Positions 14,278 to 24,583 of a stretch of 64,000 bases of DNA are shown here, one piece after another. Source of the DNA: Pseudomonas viridiflava (GTDB taxonomy: Bacteria; Pseudomonadota; Gammaproteobacteria; Pseudomonadales; Pseudomonadaceae); contig NZ_RBTP01000022.1 in the NCBI RefSeq assembly GCF_003702045.1, positions 62,001 through 126,000 of the forward strand, written 5' to 3'. The notes under the pieces are model-generated. The model saw only the letters and a program-made list of their open reading frames with translations, searched no databases and was not told the DNA's origin. The number at the start of each line of letters is the position of its first letter. The first letter of the stretch is position 1. The position numbers and the translations under genes are program-made.

Positions 14278-16662
14278 TTAGAAGGTCTGACCCAGGGAGA
14301 ATTGGAATACTTGGGTTTCGGAATCGTCATCCGGCTTCTTGATCGGCATCGCCAAGGCGAAGCTCAAAGGACCGAGAGCGGTGACCCAGGTCACACCCAC
14401 ACCGACGGAACTGGCCATACCAGAGAAGTCGACGTTGTTGCATTCAACACGCTGACCATTGCGCGTCCTACTGGAATCGCAATTACTGTCGAAAACATTA
14501 CCCACGTCCCAGAACACAGAGGTCCGCAGTGAACGCTGATCTTTAACGAAAGGCAGAGGGAACATCAGCTCTACGCCACCCTGAACCAGCACGTTGCCAC
14601 CGAACGGCAGCGGATCCTGATCCGGGTCCTCGATCGTTCCTGGTCTGCCGCCATTGGCAGCACCTCTACTTGGCGTACTCCGCGGGCCAAGAGTACTGTC
14701 CTTGAAGCCCCGAACCGAATTGAAGCCACCGGCGTAGTAGTTCTCATAGAAAGGCAGGCCTGACGTTGAACCGTAGCCGTCGCCATAACCCAACTCGGTG
14801 TGCAAGCGTAACGTGTAATTGTCAGAAAGCGGGTGGAAATACTGACCACGGTAGTCAAGCTTGAAGAACGACAAGTCGCTGCCAGGCAGTGTCGACTCAA
14901 GCACCAGGCTCTGAGAATGACCCCGAGTCGGCAACACACCTTTATTGAGTGTGGATTCAGACCAGCCCACTGACGCCTTGAAGTTCAGGAACTTGTCGCC
15001 TTCCTTTTCAAGGAAATCGAAGATTTCATCGACGGTGTAATTACCTGTCTTGATTTCGTCCTGCTGCACCGTCAAGCCATAGGTCAGACGCGACGTCTCG
15101 CTGATCGGGTAACCGAGGCTCACGCCTGCACCGAGGCTGTCAACCGCATAGCTCGCTACGTCAACATCAAGATCATCATAGTCAGTGGTGCGATAGAACG
15201 CGTTGTAACCCAGGCTCACGCCATCCGGCGTGTAGTACGGATCTACATAACTGAAGTTGTAACGGCTCTGGTATTCGGAACGGGTCAAACCGATGCTGAC
15301 CTTGTTACCTGTACCCAGGAAATTGTTCTGACTGATCGAACCACCCAGGATCAGGCCGGCACTCTGTGCGAAGCCCACGCTAGCGGTGATGGAGCCGGAC
15401 GCCTGCTCTTCCACTGCGTAGTTCACATCAACCTGGTCGTCGGTGCCTGGCACCGGCGGCGTTTCGACGTTGACTTCCTTGAAGAAACCCAAGCGATCCA
15501 GACGAGTCTTGGACTGATCGATCAGATAAGTCGACGCCCAGCCACCTTCCATCTGGCGCATTTCGCGACGCAGCACTTCGTCCGCAGACTTGGTGTTGCC
15601 ACGGAAGTTGATGCGGTTCACGTAGGCACGCTTGCCGGGATCGACCACGAAGGTGATGTCGACAGTGTGATCTTCGTTGTTCGGTGTTGGCACACCGTTG
15701 ACGTTGGCGAAGGTATAGCCTTCGTTACCCAGGCGACGGGTGATCAGCTCGGAGGTCGTGGTCATGACTTTGCGCGAAAACACCTGACCCGGCTGAACCA
15801 GCATCAGGGATTTGATCTGATCTTCCGGAACCTTCAGGTCACCGCTGAGCTTGACCGACTTGACGCTGTACTTCTCGCCTTCGTTGACGTTGACGGTGAT
15901 GTACACGTTTTTCTTGTCAGGCGTGATAGAAACCTGAGTCGAGGCGATATCCATGTTGATATAGCCGCGATCGAGGTAGTACGAACGCAGACGTTCCAGG
16001 TCGCCGGACAGTTTCTCACGGGCGTACTTGTCGTCGTTCTTGAAGAAGGAAAGCCAGTTGGAAGTCTTGAGCTCGAACAGGTCAATCAGATCCTCGTCAG
16101 GGAACACGGTGTTGCCCACGACGTTGATGTGCTGAATGGCCGCAACGGTGCCTTCATTGATGTTGATCTTGAGACCGACGCGGTTGCGCGGCTGCGGCAC
16201 GACTTCGGCGGCCACTTCAGCCGAGTAGCGCCCTTGGGCCACATACTGGCGCTGCAGCTCGTTACGCACGCCTTCAAGGGTGGCGCGCTGGAAAATTTCA
16301 CCTTCAGCCAGACCCGATTGTTTCAGGCCCTTCATCAGGTCTTCGGTGGAGATCGCCTTGTTGCCTTCGATCTCGATGCTCGCAACGGAAGGACGCTCGA
16401 CGACGGAGATAACGAGTACGTTGCCATCGCGACCCAGTTGGATATCTTGAAAGAAGCCGGTTTTGAACAACGCACGAGTGGCATCGACCAAACGACCGTC
16501 ATCCGCCTGCTCGCCTACGTTGAGCGGCAGTGCACCAAAGACGCTGCCGGCGGAAACCCGCTGCAGGCCATTGACACGGATATCGGAGATGGTGAAGGAC
16601 TCGGCGTGAACTTCAGCGATCATCAGTGCGGCAAGAACCGCAGTTAGCAGCAGACGTTTCAT
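14278..16662 (-). CDS. bamA: Outer membrane assembly factor BamA
   Basis: Central component of the BAM complex, which folds beta-barrel proteins into the outer membrane. I place the start at 16662 (MKRLLLTAVLAALMIAEVHA, a signal peptide) because AAAGGAC precedes it by six bases; the longer open frame upstream is not signal-like. The mature protein has five POTRA domains followed by a 16-strand barrel ending in Phe (FSLGQTF), the BAM-recognition C-terminus. Total 794 residues, as expected. It follows rseP by 74 bp and precedes skp. Confidence 0.97.
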   Translation of the reverse strand: MKRLLLTAVLAALMIAEVHAESFTISDIRVNGLQRVSAGSVFGALPLNVGEQADDGRLVDATRALFKTGFFQDIQLGRDGNVLVISVVERPSVASIEIEGNKAISTEDLMKGLKQSGLAEGEIFQRATLEGVRNELQRQYVAQGRYSAEVAAEVVPQPRNRVGLKININEGTVAAIQHINVVGNTVFPDEDLIDLFELKTSNWLSFFKNDDKYAREKLSGDLERLRSYYLDRGYINMDIASTQVSITPDKKNVYITVNVNEGEKYSVKSVKLSGDLKVPEDQIKSLMLVQPGQVFSRKVMTTTSELITRRLGNEGYTFANVNGVPTPNNEDHTVDITFVVDPGKRAYVNRINFRGNTKSADEVLRREMRQMEGGWASTYLIDQSKTRLDRLGFFKEVNVETPPVPGTDDQVDVNYAVEEQASGSITASVGFAQSAGLILGGSISQNNFLGTGNKVSIGLTRSEYQSRYNFSYVDPYYTPDGVSLGYNAFYRTTDYDDLDVDVASYAVDSLGAGVSLGYPISETSRLTYGLTVQQDEIKTGNYTVDEIFDFLEKEGDKFLNFKASVGWSESTLNKGVLPTRGHSQSLVLESTLPGSDLSFFKLDYRGQYFHPLSDNYTLRLHTELGYGDGYGSTSGLPFYENYYAGGFNSVRGFKDSTLGPRSTPSRGAANGGRPGTIEDPDQDPLPFGGNVLVQGGVELMFPLPFVKDQRSLRTSVFWDVGNVFDSNCDSSRTRNGQRVECNNVDFSGMASSVGVGVTWVTALGPLSFALAMPIKKPDDDSETQVFQFSLGQTF

Positions 16663-16736
16663 GAAGTCCTTTCTTATTCCAACTGGCAATAAACAAACTG
16701 CCGCAAAATGCGGCAGATTCGCAACTCGGCAACGCT

Positions 16737-18089
16737 TTACAGTCGACCCAGATCGTTGACCAGCGCGAGCAACATAACGCCCACCACCAGACTGATACCG
16801 ATCTGCGCCCCCCAACCTTGAACCTTTTCCGAAAGGGGACGACCACGCGCCCACTCGATCAGATAAAACAGCAAATGCCCGCCATCCAGCACGGGAATAG
16901 GCAATAAATTCAGAACCCCAAGGCTTATGCTCAGATAAGCGAGGAAGTTGAGAAAGTCTCCGATGCCCGACTGGGCCGAAGCGCCCGCCACTTTAGCAAT
17001 GGTTATCGGTCCACTCAAGTTTTTTACCGACAGCTCACCGAACAACATTTTCTTGAGCGAATCCAGCGTCAGCACACTCATGGTCCAAGTACGCTTCACG
17101 CCCTCTGCCATCGCGGCAAAAGGACCGTAGCTGACCTCGCGGACCATTTCGGCAGGCCAGTCTACACCCTTGACCCCTGCACCCAGGTAACCTGCGGCCG
17201 CCTTGCCCTCACCTTTTTCAGCAAGCGTGACCGGCACATCCAGTTGCGCGCCGTCGCGTTCGATACGCAACGACACTTTGGCCCCCGGGCGCTCACGGAC
17301 CCAGTCGACCACCTGCTGCCATTCATTGAGAGGCTGACCATCAACCGACACCAGACGGTCGCCCATTCTCAGGCCCGCAGCCTGGGCAGGGCCTTTAGGA
17401 TCGAGTTCGGCCAACACAGGTGGCAACGAGGGGCGCCACGGACGAATACCGAGCGATTTGATCGGGTCAGGCTCTTCAGCGCCTTTCAGCCAGTTATCCA
17501 GAACCAGCTCACGAGAGGTATCAACCGTCGAATCCTGCTCCCTGAGCTTGACTGTGATCGTACCGCTTTCGCCCAAACGGCGAACGAGCTGCAGATTGAC
17601 AGCCGACCAGCCCGAAACCGGCTCGCCATCAATGGAGAGAATTTCCTGACCCGCAACCAGCCCGGCGCGCTGGGCAATGCTGCCAGCCTCGACCGCACCA
17701 ATGACCGGGCGAACCTGCTGACTGCCCATCATGGCCAGCACCCAGAAGAACGCAATGGCCAACAGGAAATTTGCCGTAGGCCCCGCGACGACGATGGCGA
17801 AGCGCTGATAAACCGTCTTGCGATTGAATGACTGATCGGCCAGCTCGGGCGGTACGTTGCCTTCACGCTCATCGAGCATTTTGACGTAGCCACCCAGCGG
17901 AATGGCGGCGACCACGTACTCGGTCCCCTGACGATCGTGCCAACGCACCAGCGGCGTACCGAAGCCTACGGAAAACCGAAGGACTTTGACCCCACAGCGA
18001 CGGGCCACCCAGAAGTGACCGAATTCGTGGAAGGTGACCAGCACGCCCAACGCAATCAGGGTGCCGACAATCATGTATAACGCGCTCAT
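16737..18089 (-). CDS. rseP: Site-2 protease RseP
   Basis: Inner-membrane zinc metalloprotease that performs the second cleavage of anti-sigma factor RseA/MucA and thereby releases the envelope-stress sigma factor (AlgU in Pseudomonas). The 450-residue protein has HEFGH at 21-25 in the first membrane segment, two PDZ domains, and the third-ligand motif NLLPIPVLDGGH near the C-terminus, then a last membrane helix. Lies between dxr and bamA, so outer-membrane assembly and stress signalling are co-encoded. Confidence 0.97.
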   Translation of the reverse strand: MSALYMIVGTLIALGVLVTFHEFGHFWVARRCGVKVLRFSVGFGTPLVRWHDRQGTEYVVAAIPLGGYVKMLDEREGNVPPELADQSFNRKTVYQRFAIVVAGPTANFLLAIAFFWVLAMMGSQQVRPVIGAVEAGSIAQRAGLVAGQEILSIDGEPVSGWSAVNLQLVRRLGESGTITVKLREQDSTVDTSRELVLDNWLKGAEEPDPIKSLGIRPWRPSLPPVLAELDPKGPAQAAGLRMGDRLVSVDGQPLNEWQQVVDWVRERPGAKVSLRIERDGAQLDVPVTLAEKGEGKAAAGYLGAGVKGVDWPAEMVREVSYGPFAAMAEGVKRTWTMSVLTLDSLKKMLFGELSVKNLSGPITIAKVAGASAQSGIGDFLNFLAYLSISLGVLNLLPIPVLDGGHLLFYLIEWARGRPLSEKVQGWGAQIGISLVVGVMLLALVNDLGRL

Positions 18090-18195
18090 CGACTTTCTCC
18101 GGATACCGACTCGTCGGCAAGTGTGTTGATCATCGCATGCTTCGGGACCTGCCCGTCACGCAGCCCTTCAATCGTTTCACTGAGGCCTTGCGGCT

Positions 18196-19386
18196 TCAGC
18201 GCCCGCATCTCTCAAGCCATTGGCTGGCCAGGACTCGAGCCCGGCCATCGATCGCGAACACCGCTTCGAGGTCGTTGACCTGACCCGCCGGCTCTAGATT
18301 GAGCACGTCCTCGATGATAGCGGCAATCTCGAGATAACCAATACGCCCGCCCAGAAACGCCGCCACTGCGACTTCGTTTGCGGCATTGAGCATCGCCGGG
18401 GCGCTTCCACCCGCCTCCGCCGCCTGCCGGGCCAGACGCAGGCAAGGGAAGCGCTCTTCGTCGGGCTTCTGAAAATCGAGCTGACCGATACGAAACAGGT
18501 CCAGCGGCGCCACACCGGATTCTACACGTGCAGGCCACGCCAGGGCATTGGCGATTGGCGTACGCATGTCGGGATTGCCCAACTGAGCCAGAACCGAACC
18601 ATCTACATAATCCACCAACGAGTGGATCACGCTCTGGGGATGAATGACGACCTCCACCTGAGAGGGACGAGCATCGAACAACCAGCAGGCCTCGATCAGC
18701 TCAAGCCCTTTGTTCATCATGGTGGCGGAGTCAACGGAAATTTTGCGCCCCATCGACCACACCGGATGGGCACATGCCTGATCGGGGGTGACCTTTTGCA
18801 ATTCAGCCAAAGGCGTCTGGCGAAACGGACCGCCAGACGCCGTCAGCATGATACGCCTGACGCCAACGGCGCCAAGGCCACGCGCAAAATCGGCAGGCAG
18901 GCATTGAAAAATCGCGTTGTGCTCGCTGTCGATGGGCAACAGAACCGCACCGCTCGCGCGGACAGCGTCCATGAACAGGGCGCCAGACATGACCAGCGCT
19001 TCCTTGTTGGCCAGCAGCACCTTTTTACCAGCCTCAACCGCAGCCAGCGTCGGACGCAGACCCGCTGCCCCTACAATCGCAGCCATGACGGCATCGACCT
19101 GAGGGTGAGCAGCGACCTCACAAAGCCCCTCCTCCCCTACCAGTACGCGGGTGTCGAGGCCGGCAGCCGCAAGATCATCCTGCAGCTTGCGCGCAACTGT
19201 CTGCTCAGGCACTACGGCAAACTGCGGCGTGTGCCTGACACATAATGCCAGCAGCTCATTCAGGCGAGTAAACCCCGTCAGAGCGAAGACCTGGTAAAGC
19301 GTCGGGTGCCGGGCAACCACATCCAGCGTACTCAACCCGATCGAACCCGTTGCACCCAGAACGGTAATCTGCTGCGGGCGACTCAC
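18196..19386 (-). CDS. dxr: 1-deoxy-D-xylulose-5-phosphate reductoisomerase
   Basis: Second enzyme of the MEP isoprenoid pathway; makes 2-C-methyl-D-erythritol 4-phosphate using NADPH. I choose the GTG at 19386 because it overlaps the cdsA stop (GTGA) and yields [17 protein letters not shown], the usual N-terminus, with the NADPH loop GATGSIG at 11-17; the longer frame adds eight unlikely residues. Length 396. Other signatures are [18 protein letters not shown] and SGGPFR. Supplies isoprenoids to uppS two genes upstream. Confidence 0.97.
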   Translation of the reverse strand: MSRPQQITVLGATGSIGLSTLDVVARHPTLYQVFALTGFTRLNELLALCVRHTPQFAVVPEQTVARKLQDDLAAAGLDTRVLVGEEGLCEVAAHPQVDAVMAAIVGAAGLRPTLAAVEAGKKVLLANKEALVMSGALFMDAVRASGAVLLPIDSEHNAIFQCLPADFARGLGAVGVRRIMLTASGGPFRQTPLAELQKVTPDQACAHPVWSMGRKISVDSATMMNKGLELIEACWLFDARPSQVEVVIHPQSVIHSLVDYVDGSVLAQLGNPDMRTPIANALAWPARVESGVAPLDLFRIGQLDFQKPDEERFPCLRLARQAAEAGGSAPAMLNAANEVAVAAFLGGRIGYLEIAAIIEDVLNLEPAGQVNDLEAVFAIDGRARVLASQWLERCGR

Positions 19387-20198
19387 ATCACACCCCAGTC
19401 CGCAGCCCATAGCAGTACGGCGAAAACGGGAATAGCGGCGGTCAGGCTGTCAATACGGTCCAGCACACCACCATGCCCTGGAAGCAGGTTGCTGCTGTCC
19501 TTGACGCCGGACTGACGCTTGAACATGCTTTCAGTCAGATCGCCGATCACCGAAATGAACACCACCACAGCGGCACCCAGCAGACCGACAATGAACTGGG
19601 CAACCGTCCAGTCACGAGAAATCCCCACTGCTGCCGTGATGCCGAGACTGACGACCAGACCTCCGTAGACGCCTTCCCAGCTTTTGCCCGGACTCACTTT
19701 CGGCGCCAGCTTGCGTTTGCCAAAGGCCTTGCCGGAGAAATACGCACCGATATCGGCAGCCCAGACCAGCACCATGACCGCAAGGATCAACCAGTTGCCC
19801 AGCGGCCACTGCTTGATCAACACCAGCCCTTGCCAGGCAGGCAGCAGGATAAGCAGACCGATCACCAGTTTGCACGCCGCGCTCGCCCAGTATTCGCTGG
19901 AATCGGGATACGTCAGCACCAGGAACGTTGCCACCGCCCACCAGATGACCGCCGCGACCAGCACCCAAGGCTCAAGCCCCGGCAGCAGATACATAAGAAA
20001 AAGCAGGACAGCCACCACCGCGGCATACCCGAGGCGCATCGACTGCCCGGCAAAGCCTGCCAGTCGGGCCCACTCCCAAGCGCCCAGCACGACCACGAAG
20101 CCGATGAACAGTGCGAAGTAGGCACCCGTCAGCAGGAAGAAGCCGCAAAGGGCAATCGGCAACAGAATGAGTGCCGTGATGATCCGTTGTTTCAGCAT
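19383..20198 (-). CDS. cdsA: Phosphatidate cytidylyltransferase
   Basis: Integral inner-membrane enzyme producing CDP-diacylglycerol from phosphatidate and CTP, the branch point for all phospholipids. The 271-residue protein is strongly hydrophobic with about seven to eight membrane segments, and carries the CdsA signature near the C-terminus ([20 protein letters not shown] followed by GVLDRIDSL). Its ATG overlaps the uppS stop by one base (TAATG). Confidence 0.97.
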   Translation of the reverse strand: MLKQRIITALILLPIALCGFFLLTGAYFALFIGFVVVLGAWEWARLAGFAGQSMRLGYAAVVAVLLFLMYLLPGLEPWVLVAAVIWWAVATFLVLTYPDSSEYWASAACKLVIGLLILLPAWQGLVLIKQWPLGNWLILAVMVLVWAADIGAYFSGKAFGKRKLAPKVSPGKSWEGVYGGLVVSLGITAAVGISRDWTVAQFIVGLLGAAVVVFISVIGDLTESMFKRQSGVKDSSNLLPGHGGVLDRIDSLTAAIPVFAVLLWAADWGVM

Positions 20199-20953
20199 TA
20201 AGCCCGGGCTCCAGCTTCTACCTGTTCGCTGGTTTTACCGAAGCGACGTTGGCGAGAAGCGAAATCAGCCAGCGCAGCGCGCATGGCATCGTGTTTGAAG
20301 TCCGGCCAGAACAGGTCGGAGAAATACAGCTCGGCGTAAGCCAGCTGCCAAAGCAGGAAGTTGCTGATGCGGCGTTCACCACCCGTGCGGATACAGAGAT
20401 CCGGCAACGGCAGATCACCCGTGGCCAGACAAGCCTGCAACAACTGCGCAGTGATGTCTTCCGGCTGCAGATGACCGGCCTGGACTTCACGCGCGAGTCG
20501 CTGGGCAGCCTGCGCAATGTCCCACTGGCCACCATAATTGGCAGCGATCTGCAGCACAAAACGGCTATTACCTGCGGTGCGCAGTTCAGCCTCACGCATT
20601 GCCGCCTGAAGCTCGGGATGAAAGCGTGAGCGATCACCGATGATTCGCAGACTGATATCATTTTCATTCAGGCGCTTGGTCTCACGACGCAACGCCGTGA
20701 AGAACAGTTCCATCAGCGCGCCAACCTCATCGGCCGGGCGCTGCCAGTTTTCACTGGAGAACGCGAACAGTGTCAGCACTTCGACCTTGGCTTCCGCACA
20801 GACTTCGATCACTGCACGCACGGCATCAACGCCCGCCTTGTGACCCGCCACGCCTGGCAACAGGCGTTTTTTGGCCCAACGGTTGTTGCCATCCATGATG
20901 ATCGCAACGTGGCGCGGCACCGAAGACGGCCCGGTCGGTTTTGTCTTTTCCAT
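20198..20953 (-). CDS. uppS: Undecaprenyl diphosphate synthase
   Basis: cis-Prenyltransferase that makes C55 undecaprenyl diphosphate, the carrier for peptidoglycan and O-antigen. The 251-residue protein has catalytic Asp21 in MDGNNRWA, the SSENWQRP motif, and the C-terminal RTGGERRISNFLLWQ segment that binds the isopentenyl diphosphate. 16 bp downstream of frr and one-base overlap with cdsA. Confidence 0.97.
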   Translation of the reverse strand: MEKTKPTGPSSVPRHVAIIMDGNNRWAKKRLLPGVAGHKAGVDAVRAVIEVCAEAKVEVLTLFAFSSENWQRPADEVGALMELFFTALRRETKRLNENDISLRIIGDRSRFHPELQAAMREAELRTAGNSRFVLQIAANYGGQWDIAQAAQRLAREVQAGHLQPEDITAQLLQACLATGDLPLPDLCIRTGGERRISNFLLWQLAYAELYFSDLFWPDFKHDAMRAALADFASRQRRFGKTSEQVEAGARA

Positions 20954-20969
20954 TAAAGCGCCCCGAACC

Positions 20970-21527
20970 CTATACGGCCATCAGGTCTGCTTCTTTTGCC
21001 TTGGTTGCAGCATCGATATCTGCTTCAGCCTTGTCGGTCAGCTTCTGGATATCGGCAGCGGCACGACGCTCTTCGTCTTCGCTGATTTCCTTATCCTTGA
21101 CCAGCTTTTTCAGGTCACCCAAAGCATCGCGGCGAATGTTACGCACGGCAACGCGAGCATCTTCAGCAGCACTGCGTGCCTGCTTGGTGAAGCCCTTGCG
21201 CGTCTCCTCGGTCAGAGCCGGCATGGAAATCAGCAGCATCTCACCCAGGTTGGTCGGATTGAGGTTAAGACCCGCGCTCTGGATCGCCTTGTCGACGGCT
21301 GCCAGCATGTTGCGCTCGAAAGCCACGACCTGCAGGGTGCGAGAATCTTTCACAGTGACGTTGGCCACACCGCTCAAAGGGGTGTCGGCGCCGTAGTAAG
21401 GCACCATCACGCTACCCAGAATACTGGGGTGGGCCTTGCCGGTACGAATCTGGCCAAAGGCATGGCTTAAAGATTCGAGGGATTTCTGCATGCGCGCTTG
21501 AGCGTCTTTCTTGATTTCGTTGATCAT
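20970..21527 (-). CDS. frr: Ribosome recycling factor
   Basis: Works with EF-G to split post-termination ribosomes. The 185-residue protein has the standard length and the N-terminal [17 protein letters not shown] and C-terminal domain-I helices; [17 protein letters not shown] is the conserved domain II segment. The ATG overlaps the pyrH stop by four bases (ATGA), implying coupled translation. rpsB-tsf-pyrH-frr is the widely conserved bacterial order. Confidence 0.98.
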   Translation of the reverse strand: MINEIKKDAQARMQKSLESLSHAFGQIRTGKAHPSILGSVMVPYYGADTPLSGVANVTVKDSRTLQVVAFERNMLAAVDKAIQSAGLNLNPTNLGEMLLISMPALTEETRKGFTKQARSAAEDARVAVRNIRRDALGDLKKLVKDKEISEDEERRAAADIQKLTDKAEADIDAATKAKEADLMAV

Positions 21528-22267
21528 TGTTGAACTTCCTCGATCAGGGTTCCTTCGGCGCCACCGTGGACAATATTAAGGAGGGCACCGGGTTTGTTCA
21601 TGTTGAAGACACGCAACGGCATCTTGTGGTCGCGGCACAGGCAAATGGCCGTAAGATCCATGACACCCAGCTTGCGATCCAGCACTTCATCGTAAGACAG
21701 ATGATCGAACTTCTCGGCATTGGGGTCTTTGAACGGATCTGCCGTGTATACGCCATCGACCTTGGTCGCTTTGAGCACCACATCAGCGTCGATTTCGATT
21801 GCTCGCAGGCAGGCAGCCGAATCTGTCGTGAAGAACGGATTGCCCGTACCTGCCGCGAAGATCACCACTTCCTTGGCGCTCAGGTGACGCATGGCTTTGC
21901 GACGATCGTAATGATCCGTCACACCCACCATTGAGATGGCGGACATCACGATAGCGGTGATGTTAGCCCGCTCCAGCGCATCGCGCATGGCCAGCGCGTT
22001 CATCACAGTGGCCAGCATGCCCATGTGATCGCCGGTTACCCGGTCCATGCCCGCTGCACTCAATGCGGCACCACGGAAAAGGTTGCCGCCACCGATAACC
22101 AGCCCGACCTGAACACCGATACCGACCAGTTGGCCGACTTCGAGCGCCATCCGGTCCAGGACCTTGGGATCGATGCCGAACTCTTCCGAGCCCATGAGGG
22201 CCTCGCCGCTAAGCTTGAGTAGAATGCGTTTATAGCGAGCCTGATAACCACTGCCCTGCTGAGCCAT
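21524..22267 (-). CDS. pyrH: UMP kinase
   Basis: Hexameric amino-acid-kinase-fold enzyme phosphorylating UMP to UDP, typically activated by GTP and inhibited by UTP. The 247 residues include the N-terminal [11 protein letters not shown] strand-loop, the glycine-rich [10 protein letters not shown] loop and [13 protein letters not shown], all diagnostic. It is separated from tsf by 206 bp that contain a terminator-like hairpin, so it may also have its own promoter. Confidence 0.98.
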   Translation of the reverse strand: MAQQGSGYQARYKRILLKLSGEALMGSEEFGIDPKVLDRMALEVGQLVGIGVQVGLVIGGGNLFRGAALSAAGMDRVTGDHMGMLATVMNALAMRDALERANITAIVMSAISMVGVTDHYDRRKAMRHLSAKEVVIFAAGTGNPFFTTDSAACLRAIEIDADVVLKATKVDGVYTADPFKDPNAEKFDHLSYDEVLDRKLGVMDLTAICLCRDHKMPLRVFNMNKPGALLNIVHGGAEGTLIEEVQQ

Positions 22268-22414
22268 TGCGAATCTCTCCTGCGGCGTTTTCTGAAAAAA
22301 ATCTGTGCGGGCTATATGAAGCCTGCGCTTACTCTAGCTTGACGCTCCATGAGCGTCGGGAGAATGCAGCCTTATGAGCGCTTTCTCCAAGGAAAAAATT
22401 CCTATCTCTTTCGA

Positions 22415-22450
22415 CAAAGAGGCCGCACGCGTGAGCGGGCAGCCTCTTTG
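22415..22450 (-). terminator. Hairpin downstream of tsf
   Basis: A perfect 9-bp stem CAAAGAGGC / GCCTCTTTG with a GC-rich 18-base loop lies 24 bp past the tsf stop. The U-tract after it on the minus strand is poor, so it is likely a partial terminator or 3'-end stabiliser that tapers expression between tsf and pyrH. Confidence 0.6.
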
Positions 22451-22473
22451 GGGCAACAGCATGAAGAACCGTC

Positions 22474-23337
22474 TTAGTTCTTGCTTGCAGCTACTTGAGC
22501 CGCGACTTCTTCAGCGAAGTTGTCGACTGGCTTCTCGATGCCTTCGCCTACTTTGAAGTAGGTGAACGATACGATTTCAGCACCCGCTTTCTTCGCCAGA
22601 GCACCGACGGTCAGCTCAGGGTTCTTGACGAACGCCTGCTCAACCAGACTTGCTTCAGCCAGGAACTTGGTGATACGACCGCTAACCATCTTCTCGACGA
22701 TTTCAGCAGGCTTGCCCTTGATCTTGTCTTCGTTCAGTTGCAGGAAGACAGCCTTCTCGCGCTCGATCGCTTCAGCAGAAACTTCCGAAGGCAGCAGGAA
22801 TTCAGGGTTGCTTGCAGCAACGTGCATGGCGATGTCTTTGGCCAGATCAGCGTCGCCGCCTTTCAAGACAACCACAACACCGATCTTGTTACCGTGCAGG
22901 TAAGAACCCAGGACGTCGCCTTCAACACGCACCAGACGGCGAATGTTGACGTTTTCACCGGTCTTGGCGATCAGCGCCAGACGCGCTTCTTCCTGAGCAG
23001 CGATCAGCGGCTCTACGGTGGTCAGCTTGTCAGCGAAGGCTTTTTCGACGCTGGCAGCAACGAATGCCTTGAAGTCTTCCTGCAAAGCCAGGAAGTCGGT
23101 CTGCGAATTGACTTCGATCAGAACGGCAGCCTTGCCGTCGTCCTTGATAGCAATAGCGCCTTCAGCAGCAACGTTGCCTGCTTTCTTGGCGGCCTTGATG
23201 GCGCCGGAAGCACGCATGTCGTCGATTGCTTTTTCGATGTCGCCGCCAGCCTTGGTCAAGGCTTTTTTGCAATCCATCATGCCTTCGCCGGTACGCTCGC
23301 GCAGTTCTTTGACCAACGCTGCAGTAATCTCTGCCAT
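22474..23337 (-). CDS. tsf: Translation elongation factor Ts
   Basis: Nucleotide-exchange factor for EF-Tu. The 287-residue protein has the N-terminal UBA-like domain ([20 protein letters not shown]), the conserved VNSQTDFLA motif that contacts EF-Tu and two core subdomains. Second gene of the rpsB-tsf operon, 190 bp after rpsB with a terminator-like hairpin between them. Confidence 0.98.
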   Translation of the reverse strand: MAEITAALVKELRERTGEGMMDCKKALTKAGGDIEKAIDDMRASGAIKAAKKAGNVAAEGAIAIKDDGKAAVLIEVNSQTDFLALQEDFKAFVAASVEKAFADKLTTVEPLIAAQEEARLALIAKTGENVNIRRLVRVEGDVLGSYLHGNKIGVVVVLKGGDADLAKDIAMHVAASNPEFLLPSEVSAEAIEREKAVFLQLNEDKIKGKPAEIVEKMVSGRITKFLAEASLVEQAFVKNPELTVGALAKKAGAEIVSFTYFKVGEGIEKPVDNFAEEVAAQVAASKN

Positions 23338-23472
23338 TTCAAAATCCTCTTGGATAGGTCTTCAACCATTCCACCCGACTAACCGGGCGTGCAATTCTTG
23401 AAAATTCAGGGTGGCAGCGGCACATGACACTCACGCCACCGTCGCTTGCCAACAAATCATTTCCTAGGTGGC

Positions 23473-23497
23473 AAAAAGGGGGCTAAGCCCCCTTTTC
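23473..23497 (-). terminator. rpsB-tsf intergenic attenuator hairpin
   Basis: The stem AAAAGGGGGC / GCCCCCTTTT encloses two bases; it is nearly palindromic so either strand would form it, and on the minus strand it ends in a short U-run. A second, weaker hairpin (GAGTAAA..CGCC / GGCG..TTTACTC) sits at 23505-23530 across the rpsB stop. Together they likely set the ratio of rpsB to tsf transcripts. Confidence 0.65.
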
Positions 23498-23527
23498 GCG
23501 TACTGAGTAAACGCCAGGCGTTTTTAC

Positions 23528-24271
23528 TCAGCCTTCTACAGCTGCTGCAGCTGGAGCTTCTTCGACGAATACGTCGGTGCCACCAGCAACATTGTTACGA
23601 CCACGGATGACAGCGTCAGCCATCGAACCCATGTACAGCTGGATAGCGCGGATAGCGTCATCGTTGCCTGGGATGATGTAGTCAACGCCTTCCGGGCTGC
23701 TGTTGGTATCGACAACGCCGATGACCGGGATGCCCAGCTTGTTGGCTTCGGTGATCGCGATGCGCTCGTGATCAACGTCGATAACGAACAGAGCGTCTGG
23801 CAGACCGCCCATGTCCTTGATACCACCCAGGCTACGATCCAGTTTTTCCAGATCACGGGTGCGCATCAGGGCTTCTTTCTTGGTCAGCTTCGCGAACGTA
23901 CCGTCTTCAGCCTGAACTTCCAGATCACGCAGGCGCTTGATCGACTGACGGATGGTCTTGAAGTTGGTCAGCATGCCGCCCAACCAGCGGTGATCGACGT
24001 ACGGCGAACCGCAACGTGCTGCTTCTTCAGCAACGATCTTGCCAGCGGAACGCTTGGTGCCGACGAACAGAATCTTGTTTTTGCCCGAAGCCAGGCGCTC
24101 AACGAAAGTCAGCGCTTCGTTGAACATAGGCAGGGTTTTTTCAAGGTTGATGATGTGAATCTTGTTACGCGCGCCGAAAATGTACTTACCCATTTTCGGG
24201 TTCCAGTAACGGGTTTGGTGACCGAAGTGAACGCCGCACTTCAGCATATCGCGCATGGTGACTTGGGACAT
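23528..24271 (-). CDS. rpsB: 30S ribosomal protein S2
   Basis: Small-subunit ribosomal protein at the head-body junction. The start at 24271 ([20 protein letters not shown]) gives 247 residues; the frame remains open 20 codons upstream, but that part is not S2-like. Contains the S2 signatures [14 protein letters not shown] and the central [20 protein letters not shown] block. First gene of rpsB-tsf; divergent from map across a 312-bp gap. Confidence 0.98.
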   Translation of the reverse strand: MSQVTMRDMLKCGVHFGHQTRYWNPKMGKYIFGARNKIHIINLEKTLPMFNEALTFVERLASGKNKILFVGTKRSAGKIVAEEAARCGSPYVDHRWLGGMLTNFKTIRQSIKRLRDLEVQAEDGTFAKLTKKEALMRTRDLEKLDRSLGGIKDMGGLPDALFVIDVDHERIAITEANKLGIPVIGVVDTNSSPEGVDYIIPGNDDAIRAIQLYMGSMADAVIRGRNNVAGGTDVFVEEAPAAAAVEG

Positions 24272-24410
24272 GATAGTTCCTTGATAAGTCGGGTTAGGCC
24301 TCCACGTATCCCAATGACCAACCAGTGGCATGAGCCAAAGGCACCCAGGTCATCGTGTCGACACGTGTGTGGGTTTAAGCTTCCAGGACGGACCTTGGAA
24401 AGCGGCGCAT

Positions 24411-24439
24411 TTTATATCACAAAAGGAAAGAGAACGGAA
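24411..24439 (-). promoter_or_regulatory. Possible rpsB promoter
   Basis: On the minus strand TATAAA (24411-24416) is followed by a GC-rich discriminator (GCGCCGC) and preceded at 17 bp by TTCCGT. The -10 and discriminator resemble a stringent-controlled ribosomal promoter, while the -35 is poor. It lies in the 312-bp gap between rpsB and map (24272-24583), in which I saw nothing else certain; the rpsB leader would be about 130 nt, long enough for S2 autoregulation. Confidence 0.4.
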
Positions 24440-24583
24440 CTGTAATCAAGTGCTTGTTTCGCCACACCTTTGCATCCCCTGCGGGTGCATATAAAGGAAG
24501 CGATGACCACCGGCTGCGTGGCGGTCTGGTAGAATTGCGCCTTTGCGCACAAAACGCGCACACGACATGCCGAGAGCCCCTGT

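Noticed and set aside
16663..16854. A 64-residue N-terminal extension of BamA
   Set aside because: It overlaps the end of rseP and is not signal-like; a good ribosome-binding site and signal peptide occur at 16662.
24272..24583. An rpsB leader riboregulator or small RNA
   Set aside because: The leader could fold, but I could not identify a defined conserved structure by eye, so I list only a possible promoter.
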